Assembly: GCA_002309655.1 (NCBI GenBank)
Contig: DBXM01000010.1
Location: 1 to 34,032 of the forward strand
Length of the DNA: 34,032 nt
Direction: 5' to 3'
Source of the DNA: Mageeibacillus sp. UBA1212
GTDB taxonomy: Bacteria > Bacillota > Clostridia > UBA1212
The notes under the pieces were generated by a model that saw nothing but the letters and a program-made list of their open reading frames with translations, made no database searches and had not been told where the DNA came from. Of the stretch, positions 15,437 to 22,164 are shown one piece after another (position 1 is the stretch's first letter; the number at the start of each line of letters is the position of its first letter). The position numbers and the translations under genes were made by a program.

Positions 15437-16387
15437 ATGGTTGATAATGAGAAGCCGAGATTGGAATGTGTTAAAACTTCCGAAGACGGACGCCAAGCAA
15501 CGTTTGTGGTCGAGCCTCTCGCCAAGGGCCTCGGCATTACGGTCGGCACCTCGCTGAGAAGAATAATGCTCTCCCAGCTGGAAGGCGCCGCTGCCACCTC
15601 GATTGAGGTTGACGGCGTAATGCACGAATTTTCCACGATTGACGGCGTTGTTGAAGACGTGACCGAGATTGTGCTCAATCTTAAGAGCGTCAACTTTAAA
15701 CTTCGCACGGACTCGACTCAGATTGTTCTGCGCAAGGAAGGCGCCGGCATTGTTACCGCTGCCGACATCGAGCTCAATTCCGACGTTGAGATCCTTAATC
15801 CCGAACAGTATATTTGCACTACGAACGATGACGCGAAACTCGATATTTTGATCACCGTTAAGAGAGGAAAAGGCTGGAGAGTTGCCGAAAAGAACAAAGA
15901 AGCGGGCATGCCCCTCGGCGTTATTTTCATCGACTCCATCTTCTCCCCCATCGTAAAGGTCAACACGACCGTCGAGAACACGCTCGTCGGCAACTCGACC
16001 GATTACGAGAAGCTCACCATTGACATTGTGACGAACGGCGCCATCACCCCCGAGGAAGCCCTCGTGGAAGCGGCACAGATTCTGATCAACAAGTTCTCGC
16101 TTTTCGTAAACGGCGGAGAGATGCCTTCGGACGAAGACGAGACGAAGCCCGTTGCCGAAAACGTTATTTCCAGCGACGTTCTCAACACGCCTATCGATGA
16201 GCTCGAGCTCAACCAGAGGCCGCTCAACGCGCTGAAGAGAGCGAACGTTAACACGGTCGGCGAACTCGTCCGCATGGCTCCCGAGGAAGTCAAGAAACTT
16301 CACAACGTTGGCGCGAAGTCCATTGACGACATCAAGGAGAAGCTCAAGAAGCTCGGCATCAACTACGGTGAAACTATCGAAGACTGA
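15437..16387 (+). CDS. rpoA: RNA polymerase subunit alpha
   Basis: RpoA (316 residues) nucleates core RNA polymerase assembly. The N-terminal domain shows FVVEPLAKGLGITVGTSLRR and ATSIEVDGVMHEFSTIDGV. After an acidic linker near residues 230-245, the C-terminal domain reads LNQRPLNALKRANVNTVGEL and LHNVGAKSIDDIKEKLKKLG; this domain contacts UP elements such as the A-tracts before rpsJ. AGGAGGT precedes the ATG. Confidence 0.98.
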   Translation: MVDNEKPRLECVKTSEDGRQATFVVEPLAKGLGITVGTSLRRIMLSQLEGAAATSIEVDGVMHEFSTIDGVVEDVTEIVLNLKSVNFKLRTDSTQIVLRKEGAGIVTAADIELNSDVEILNPEQYICTTNDDAKLDILITVKRGKGWRVAEKNKEAGMPLGVIFIDSIFSPIVKVNTTVENTLVGNSTDYEKLTIDIVTNGAITPEEALVEAAQILINKFSLFVNGGEMPSDEDETKPVAENVISSDVLNTPIDELELNQRPLNALKRANVNTVGELVRMAPEEVKKLHNVGAKSIDDIKEKLKKLGINYGETIED

Positions 16388-16414
16388 ATGCGATCTAATG
16401 GAGGTTAGTTTAAA

Positions 16415-16936
16415 ATGAGTTACAGAAAATTGGGTCGCACCGGCGGCCAGAGAAAGGCTATGCTGAGAGGTCTTGTTACCGCTCTTCTTGCCAACGGCAA
16501 GATCGTGACAACCGAGACGAGAGCCAAGGAAGTTCAGAGCATCGCCGAGAAAATTATTTCGTCTGCCATCAGAGAGGCTGACAATTTCGAGTCCAAGCAG
16601 GTTACCTTCAGCAAGGCGAAGGTCAACTCCAAGGGCAAGTTCGTGACGATCACCAAGAAGTCCAAGAACGGCCGCGACTACGCCGTTCGCGAGCGCGAGA
16701 CGAAGACGGAGCTCCGCAGAGTCGACAAGCCCTCCAGGCTTGCCGCGAGAAGAAGAGCCATCGCCTACGTTTACCCCGTTAAGGATTCCGAAGGCAACAA
16801 CCTGAAAGTCGTCAACAAGCTCTTCGACGAGATCGCTCCCAAGTACAAGGAGCGCAAGGGCGGCTACACCAGGATCACGAAGCTCGGCGCACGCCGCGGC
16901 GACGCTGCCCCGATGGCGATCCTCGAGCTGGCCTGA
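16415..16936 (+). CDS. rplQ: 50S ribosomal protein L17 with central insertion
   Basis: The ends match L17: RKLGRTGGQRKAMLRGLVTA at the N-terminus and KERKGGYTRITKLGARRGDA at the C-terminus. At 173 residues it is about 50 longer than the usual 115-130. The excess is a lysine- and arginine-rich segment at about residues 55-110, running from SKQVTFSKAKVNSKGK to RRVDKPSRLAARRRAI. It is the last gene of the cluster and is followed by a strong terminator. Confidence 0.96.
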   Translation: MSYRKLGRTGGQRKAMLRGLVTALLANGKIVTTETRAKEVQSIAEKIISSAIREADNFESKQVTFSKAKVNSKGKFVTITKKSKNGRDYAVRERETKTELRRVDKPSRLAARRRAIAYVYPVKDSEGNNLKVVNKLFDEIAPKYKERKGGYTRITKLGARRGDAAPMAILELA

Positions 16937-16984
16937 TACCTGCCGGTTGAACTAAACGGATAATATTAGCGAAAGCTAAGAGAA

Positions 16985-17034
16985 GGCCGGCCGCCCCGGA
17001 TTTATTAAAGTTCAGGGCGGCCGGATGTTTTTTT
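16985..17034 (+). terminator. Intrinsic terminator of the ribosomal protein cluster
   Basis: A 10-bp perfect stem, CCGGCCGCCC with GGGCGGCCGG (17015-17024), is followed by ATG and seven T residues. The stem sequence is nearly the same as the outer helix in the rpsH-rplF gap. The rest of the 309-base interval to the next gene is GC-rich, with no gene seen apart from the promoter at 17159. Confidence 0.93.
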
Positions 17035-17158
17035 GTTTGCTTGGGCGGCCGGCGGTTTTTAAGCGCGGCCGGTTTTGTGCGAACGGCTGTCTGCGGCTTA
17101 GGTGGCTGTCGCTTTGGCGATCCGGGCGGCTGCTTGGGAGTTCCGGGGCGGCTTTTTC

Positions 17159-17188
17159 TTGACAACGCGGCGCCGTTTGAAATACAAT
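17159..17188 (+). promoter_or_regulatory. Promoter of the zinc-ribbon membrane protein pair
   Basis: TTGACA at 17159-17164 and TACAAT at 17183-17188 are separated by 18 bp. The first gene starts about 57 bp downstream, with GGGGAGGA ahead of its ATG. This promoter may serve the genes through to 22006, since no terminator is visible before 22022. Confidence 0.75.
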
Positions 17189-17245
17189 ACCCGTTGGACA
17201 ATCGGAAACGGGCGGCGGCTTGATTCACGCCCGGGGAGGAAAGAT

Positions 17246-17680
17246 ATGCTGAAACGTAAAAAGGTCGGTCTGATAGTATGGGGCGTCATTCTGAGCGCGA
17301 TCGGAGGGGTCCTGATGCCGTTAATGATGATGAGCGCGCCCGATTTTTTCTCGGATTCCGGGAACCGGTCGTCGCTGGTGTTCTGGATCGTGACCGCGGT
17401 TATGCTGGCTATAGGCGGAACGCTGATGCTCGTTTTCGGGATCGTCAACGCGGTCAAAGTTTCGCGCTACAACAACCGGATTTTGTCCGAGACAAAAGAC
17501 CTGATCTACATCGCGACCTGCTTCAACTGCGGCTATCAGATCAGCGCGAAGTACATGGACTTCACGCCGCACTCCAGATATCCTGAGGGGTTCGTCTACT
17601 GCCCGGTCTGCAAGAAGCCCTGTAGCAGGAATATTTTCCGCGCGTTCAGGCAGGATGCGGGAACGACGTACATGGGTTGA
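17246..17680 (+). CDS. Two-helix membrane protein with C-terminal zinc ribbon
   Basis: I do not recognise this 144-residue protein. It has a short basic N-terminus (MLKRKK), a membrane helix at about residues 7-29, a short outside loop, and a second helix at about 48-75. A cytosolic tail contains CFNCGYQIS and later FVYCPVCKKPC: two CxxC pairs that look like a Cys4 zinc ribbon, close to RYPEG. The open frame begins at 17102, but GGGGAGGA before 17246 sets the start. The next gene is a paralogue. Function unknown; a metal- or nucleic-acid-binding membrane sensor is speculation. Confidence 0.8.
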   Translation: MLKRKKVGLIVWGVILSAIGGVLMPLMMMSAPDFFSDSGNRSSLVFWIVTAVMLAIGGTLMLVFGIVNAVKVSRYNNRILSETKDLIYIATCFNCGYQISAKYMDFTPHSRYPEGFVYCPVCKKPCSRNIFRAFRQDAGTTYMG

Positions 17681-17705
17681 GAGCGGCGGTTTTAAGGAGT
17701 TTATA

Positions 17706-18170
17706 ATGCTTTTTAGAAGTAGAAAAGGCTACATAATATGGGGGATTGTCCTGATTGCCGTCGGGTGTATTTCCCGCGTGTATATAAGACGGTTAAAGTC
17801 ATTATATGATTCTCTTGGTGGAAGTCCCTCGCAAACGGTGTATTCTGTGCTCTACGTTCTTTTGGGCATTGTGGCGTTTGCCGGACTTCTGATTCTGGTT
17901 GGCGGTATTATCTATAACATATACGTCACAGGACACAACAACCGTGTTTTGGACGAAAACGAAGGCGTTGAGTATCTGGCAACATGCGTTCATTGCGGAA
18001 ACAATATTATCGCAAGTCTTGGCAATTTACGGTTTGGGAAAAACTACCCGGAGGGGTACGTTATCTGCCCGTTTTGCAAGGAACTGTGCAGTTGGAATCT
18101 TTTCGATGAGGTAACCGGGGAGGATTGCGATTCTGAGGAAGAACCGGATCCGGAAGAAAACGAAGAATAA
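17706..18170 (+). CDS. Paralogous two-helix zinc-ribbon membrane protein
   Basis: This 154-residue protein shares the plan of its upstream neighbour: basic start, helix at about residues 8-26 beginning GYIIWGIVLIAVG, helix at about 45-75, then a tail with ATCVHCGNNI and VICPFCKELCSWNLF. Matching pieces are the TCxxCG start of the ribbon, YPEGYV against YPEGFV, and CSWNLF against CSRNIF. It ends in a very acidic tail. The 25-nt spacing and AAGGAG site suggest one operon. The pair looks like an old tandem duplication with diverged sequence. Function unknown. Confidence 0.8.
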   Translation: MLFRSRKGYIIWGIVLIAVGCISRVYIRRLKSLYDSLGGSPSQTVYSVLYVLLGIVAFAGLLILVGGIIYNIYVTGHNNRVLDENEGVEYLATCVHCGNNIIASLGNLRFGKNYPEGYVICPFCKELCSWNLFDEVTGEDCDSEEEPDPEENEE

Positions 18171-18205
18171 AACCAAGAACAGTTTTTCACTATTTAGAGG
18201 CAAAA

Positions 18206-19915
18206 ATGAAACTACCCGAAGAGTTCCTTGAGAATATGAAGAGAATACTTCCCGAGGAGGAGTTCCCGGCGTTCGCGGCGTCGTTCGACAGCGAGGAATG
18301 GTATTCCGGCATTCGCGCAAATACGCTGAAAACGGACGCGGATTCGTTGCCGGAGCTCACGAAATCGTTTTTGAAGACCGGCGAAAGGGTTCCCTGGTGC
18401 GAAAACGGGTTTTACTACACGGACGGCCAGCCCGGACGTAGCGCGCTCTACCACGCGGGAGTTTACTACATTCAGGAGCCCAGCGCGATGTACCCTGCCG
18501 CGAACGTGCCGCTTCCCGAAAACGCACGGGTGCTTGACGTTTGCGCCGCGCCGGGTGGGAAGTCGACGCAGCTCGCCGCGAGGATGGCGGGGAAGGGGCT
18601 TCTTGTCGCGAACGACATCAGCGAGGAGCGGACGAAGGCGCTGGTGAAGAACCTGCAGATGGCGGGAGTCGTGAACGCGGTCGTGACCAACGAGACTCCG
18701 GAAAAGCTCGCCGGGAAGTTCGCGGACTATTTTGACGTGGTCGTTGTCGACGCGCCGTGTTCGGGCGAGGGCATGTTCAGGAAGGACGAGGAGGCGGTCC
18801 GCCAGTGGGAGAGCTACCGGTCGGACAGGTGCCGGAAAATGCAGGACGGAATTCTGGAGAGCGTTCATCTGATGCTGAAGGACGGCGGCGTGCTGTCGTA
18901 TTCCACGTGCACGTTTAACCGCCACGAGAACGAGGATACGCTGGCAGGTTTTATGGGCAGGCACCCGGAGTACCACCTGATAGAGGCGCCGAAAAAGGGA
19001 GGCGTCGCGGGAGGGCTGGAAACGGACGCCGACGGGAACGCTTATCCCGCGGATTTCGGGAAGGCTTCGAGACTCTGGCCTCACAGATTGCACGGAGAGG
19101 GCCATTTTACGGCCTTTTTGAGAAAAGGTGAAATTACTTGTCCAGAGGCGGGAAATGCCGGGAAATCGCCGGAAAACGCCTTAGACGACATTTCCGCCCC
19201 CGCGGGAAATATTTCCCTGCAGGAACGGGAAATAAATGATATTTCCGGGAAATATCCGGATGAGATTTCCGGAAAATATGCCGGCCGGAAAAACGGGAAA
19301 TATTCCGACTTCGCTGACGGTCGCAAAAAAGAAAAACGCGGCAAGAACGTCAAAAAAGAGCGCTACAGGAGTTTCCGCCACTTCGACAGGCCGCCTCAGG
19401 AGCTCGCGGAGTTTTTCGAGTTCTACATGACGTGCGAGCCGCCGCAGGGGTGCTACTTCTACATGGGCGACAACCTTTATTACCTTCCCGAAGTGCCGCC
19501 GGACATCGACGGGCTGAAGGTGAAAATGGCGGGCGTGTACTGCGGCGAGCTTAAGGGCGGCGAGTTCAAGATGTCGCACAGGCTTGCGCTGACGCTCAGG
19601 CCGGAGGATTTCGTTTACTGCGTGGAGCTCGCGAACGGAAGCGACGCGTTGGAACGCTACCTGCGCGGGGAGACGGTTATTATAGAGGGCGGAACTGTTG
19701 TCAACGGCGGAACCGAACAAGGGCGTGTGCCCGAGGTGCGCGTGAAGGCGTACGGCGAGTACGTCAGGAACGCCGCGGTGGCTGAGGAAAGGCTTTCGGC
19801 GCCGTGCTGCGTTGCGGTGAGCGAGTCGGGAAGGAGCTTCGTGCTGGGACTCGGCGGCATTTCCGGCGGCACGGTCAAAAACCTGTACCCGAAGGGATGG
19901 AGGCGGTTCGCCTGA
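18206..19915 (+). CDS. RsmF-type rRNA cytosine-C5 methyltransferase
   Basis: This NOL1/NOP2/Sun-family enzyme (569 residues) would use SAM to methylate a cytosine in rRNA. SAM motif I is VCAAPGGKST (cysteine 113), motif IV is DAPCSGEGMF (cysteine 185), and motif VI is SYSTCTFNRHE (cysteine 235); the last two cysteines are the catalytic pair. A C-terminal RNA-binding region follows (FEFYMTCEPPQGCYFYMGDN onward). It is about 100 residues longer than usual relatives, mainly through a low-complexity insert at about residues 311-378 built from the palindromic repeat. The target base cannot be told from sequence. Its stop overlaps the next start by one base. Confidence 0.9.
   Translation: MKLPEEFLENMKRILPEEEFPAFAASFDSEEWYSGIRANTLKTDADSLPELTKSFLKTGERVPWCENGFYYTDGQPGRSALYHAGVYYIQEPSAMYPAANVPLPENARVLDVCAAPGGKSTQLAARMAGKGLLVANDISEERTKALVKNLQMAGVVNAVVTNETPEKLAGKFADYFDVVVVDAPCSGEGMFRKDEEAVRQWESYRSDRCRKMQDGILESVHLMLKDGGVLSYSTCTFNRHENEDTLAGFMGRHPEYHLIEAPKKGGVAGGLETDADGNAYPADFGKASRLWPHRLHGEGHFTAFLRKGEITCPEAGNAGKSPENALDDISAPAGNISLQEREINDISGKYPDEISGKYAGRKNGKYSDFADGRKKEKRGKNVKKERYRSFRHFDRPPQELAEFFEFYMTCEPPQGCYFYMGDNLYYLPEVPPDIDGLKVKMAGVYCGELKGGEFKMSHRLALTLRPEDFVYCVELANGSDALERYLRGETVIIEGGTVVNGGTEQGRVPEVRVKAYGEYVRNAAVAEERLSAPCCVAVSESGRSFVLGLGGISGGTVKNLYPKGWRRFA
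19145..19312. repeat. Palindrome-derived insert inside the RsmF-like gene
   Basis: About 170 bp are dense in GGGAAAT and ATTTCC half-sites, with one perfect ATTTCCGGGAAAT at 19241-19253. The reading frame stays open and encodes a linker with repeated ISGKY and NGKY. The segment separates the catalytic part from the C-terminal RNA-binding part. Confidence 0.8.
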
Positions 19916-20637
19916 TGAGACTGGACAGGCTGCTTGCGAATATGGGCGCCGGCTCAAGGAAGGACGTCCGGAAGCTGATCGCGCAGGGGGCCGTTCGCGT
20001 CAACGGGGCGGTGGTCAGGGACTGCGGCTTTGACGTGAACGAGGCGGCCGACAAGGTGGAGGCCGCCGGCAAAGAGATTGTGTACCGGGAGTTTGTGTAC
20101 CTGATGATGAACAAGCCCGCGGGGGTTCTTTCGTGCGGTGACGGCGTTCCCGGGGTCAAGGAGGCGAAGGACCTTGTCGGCGATGATTTCGGCTTTTACG
20201 ACCTCTCGCCGGCGGGAAGGCTCGACGCGGATTCGGAGGGGTTCCTGATCCTCACGAACGACGGGAATTTCATTCACTCCATCATTTCGCCTTCCCGGAA
20301 CGTGAGCAAGGAGTATTATATAAGGACGGAGGGCGTTCTCGACGAAGCCGACTGCGAGGCGTTCGCGAACGGGGTGGTGCTCGGCGACGGCTACAAGTGC
20401 CTCGGGGCGCACCTTGAAATTCTGAAGGCGGACCAGGCGGGCGGCGTGTCCGAAGCGGTCGTGACGGTTCACGAGGGGAAGTTCCACCAGGTCAAACGGA
20501 TGGCGCTGGCGCGGGGCAAAAAAGTGACTTATCTGAAACGGATCTCGGTCGGGGGCGTGGCGCTCGACCCTTCGCTTGAACCGGGCGAATACAGGGAACT
20601 GACGCGCGAGGAGCTTGCGAAGCTCGGGGCGTTTTAA
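19915..20637 (+). CDS. RsuA/RluB-family pseudouridine synthase
   Basis: This enzyme (240 residues) isomerises uridine to pseudouridine in rRNA. An N-terminal S4 domain (RLDRLLANMGAGSRKDVRKL) precedes a catalytic domain with LMMNKPAGVLSC and the motif SPAGRLDADSEGFLILTND, whose GRLD aspartate is the expected nucleophile. EGKFHQVKRMALARGK is another family block. The ATG shares one base with the preceding stop, so the two rRNA-modifying genes are coupled. Frames upstream of 19915 are just read-through into the previous gene. The target position is not determinable here; 16S rRNA is most likely for this type. Confidence 0.92.
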   Translation: MRLDRLLANMGAGSRKDVRKLIAQGAVRVNGAVVRDCGFDVNEAADKVEAAGKEIVYREFVYLMMNKPAGVLSCGDGVPGVKEAKDLVGDDFGFYDLSPAGRLDADSEGFLILTNDGNFIHSIISPSRNVSKEYYIRTEGVLDEADCEAFANGVVLGDGYKCLGAHLEILKADQAGGVSEAVVTVHEGKFHQVKRMALARGKKVTYLKRISVGGVALDPSLEPGEYRELTREELAKLGAF

Positions 20638-20689
20638 AATTTATAAACTTGGTTTTGTAAAGCGGATTTTTGGCTAAAACGAGGTAAAA

Positions 20690-22006
20690 ATGAAGAAACA
20701 GATCATTGACAGGGCGCGCTTTATGATCGAGTCGTGCATGTCGCGGCTTGAAGGCGGCGAGGACTTTTTCGAGTCGGTTGAGGTGCAGTTCAAGGCGGGG
20801 GCGAAGAGCTTCCCGCTGAGGGCGACGCTCGCGGACGGCGAAGAAAGCGAGAAAGGCGCTCCTAAACTCTTTTTTATTTTCAACGGCGAGAAGAAAACGC
20901 TCGGCGTGCAGGATTTTTGCGGTTTTGTCGCGGACGAGATGGAAAAATACGACGCGATGGTGCTCGTTTACAATGAACGCGGGCGCAGGGTTTCCGTGAC
21001 TTGCGACGGAAAAGACGTGAAGCTGACCAACGCCGAGGTGCGGGCGGACAGTTTTTCCGGCGGGAATGTCAGGAGCGGCGCCGCGAGAATCAGCTGCGAC
21101 GTGTGTCAGGTTCCCGGTTCAGGTTCAGGCGACTCGGACAACGTTTTCGACTCGGAATTCGACGCGTTCGGCGCATCCTCTGGCGGCCCGGTTCTCGGCA
21201 CCGGCGGTTCGGTGCTCGGCAACCGCGAGTATCTGATCAAGGCCGGAAGCGCCGCGAAGCTCCTTCAGGTCATCGGAATCATGGGCAAGAACGGCAAGAT
21301 CCGCAACGACCGCATCCGCAAATACAACCAGATCGACCACTTCGTGGAGCTGATCGTTCCCATTCTCGAGTCCCTCGCAGCCAAAAACGGCGGCGCGAAG
21401 CCGGTCCGCATCATCGACTGCGCCTGCGGCAAATCCTACCTCTCGTTCGTGCTGAACTATTATATTAAAGAGGTCATGGGCCGCCGCTGCTACTTCACCG
21501 GCCTCGACTACAACCCGGTCGTCATCGAGGGCTCTCGCAAAATGGCGGAGGAGCTCGGCTACAGGAACATGAAGTTCGTCCAGACCGACATCATGAACTA
21601 CGAACCGGAGGAGGATTTCGACCTCCTGCTCACGCTTCACGCCTGCGACACCGCCACCGACAAAGCGCTCAATTTCGCCGTGAATCACGGAATCACCCAC
21701 ATCGTGTGCGTGCCGTGCTGCCACCGGGAAATGAACTCCGGCTACAACCTTCCCGGGTTCGAGCCTGTTCTAAAATACGGTATCCTCAAGGCAAGAATCG
21801 CCGACGCGCTCACCGACGGTCTGCGCGCGAACTACCTGGAGGCGATGGGCTACGACGTCTCCGTGGCCGAGTACATTTCGCCCCTCGACACCCCCAAGAA
21901 CCTGATGATCCGCGCCGAAAAGAAGACAGGCGTGAATCCCGAGGCGCTCGAACGGTTCGACAAGATGGTCAAATCGCTCTCCACGCACCTGTCAATCGGT
22001 TCGTAA
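20690..22006 (+). CDS. SAM-dependent methyltransferase (PF13679-like)
   Basis: This 438-residue protein has an unfamiliar N-terminal domain (about residues 1-130), a glycine- and serine-rich linker (about 140-175, GSGSGDSDNVFDSEFD), and a C-terminal Rossmann methyltransferase. The SAM site is RIIDCACGKSYLSF at residues 240-253. LHACDTATDKAL and VCVPCCHREMNSGYN match the Methyltransf_32 family, related to the eukaryotic GSTCD group. The substrate is unknown. Following two rRNA-modification genes, an RNA substrate is plausible, but this is inference. The start follows GAGGT. Confidence 0.85.
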   Translation: MKKQIIDRARFMIESCMSRLEGGEDFFESVEVQFKAGAKSFPLRATLADGEESEKGAPKLFFIFNGEKKTLGVQDFCGFVADEMEKYDAMVLVYNERGRRVSVTCDGKDVKLTNAEVRADSFSGGNVRSGAARISCDVCQVPGSGSGDSDNVFDSEFDAFGASSGGPVLGTGGSVLGNREYLIKAGSAAKLLQVIGIMGKNGKIRNDRIRKYNQIDHFVELIVPILESLAAKNGGAKPVRIIDCACGKSYLSFVLNYYIKEVMGRRCYFTGLDYNPVVIEGSRKMAEELGYRNMKFVQTDIMNYEPEEDFDLLLTLHACDTATDKALNFAVNHGITHIVCVPCCHREMNSGYNLPGFEPVLKYGILKARIADALTDGLRANYLEAMGYDVSVAEYISPLDTPKNLMIRAEKKTGVNPEALERFDKMVKSLSTHLSIGS

Positions 22007-22021
22007 TTTTCCGCAATGCAT

Positions 22022-22070
22022 AAAAAATCCCGTCCTTGCCCCGTTTTTTAAGGGGTTTGGACGGGTTTTT
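22022..22070. terminator. Bidirectional terminator between convergent genes
   Basis: CCCGTCC (22029-22035) pairs with GGACGGG (22059-22065), enclosing CCCC/GGGG. The hairpin is flanked by an A-run on the left (22022-22027) and a T-run on the right (22066-22070), so it can stop transcription from both the methyltransferase and the glycosyltransferase operon. Confidence 0.9.
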
Positions 22071-22071
22071 G

Positions 22072-22164
22072 TTATTTCCGGGAAATATTCTCCAACGTTC
22101 GAAGTTCCGGTTATTTCCGGGAAATATTCTCCAACGATCGAAGTTCCGGTTATTTCCGGGAAAT
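22072..22164. repeat. Tandem 39-bp repeat carrying the 13-bp palindrome
   Basis: Two 39-bp copies (22072-22110 and 22111-22149) differ by one base, and a third partial copy (22150-22164) follows. Each starts TTATTTCCGGGAAAT, giving perfect palindromes at 22074, 22113 and 22152. The third copy is the 3' end of the minus-strand glycosyltransferase gene and supplies its stop codon and last residues (NISRK). Confidence 0.92.

Noticed and set aside
14801..16303. 500-codon open frame on the minus strand
   Set aside because: It is antisense to rpsD and rpoA, which are certain genes; it shows no domain and no start signal.
17102..17245. Longer N-terminus for the first zinc-ribbon membrane protein
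   Set aside because: It would start upstream of the promoter; GGGGAGGA and a membrane helix immediately after 17246 fit the shorter start.
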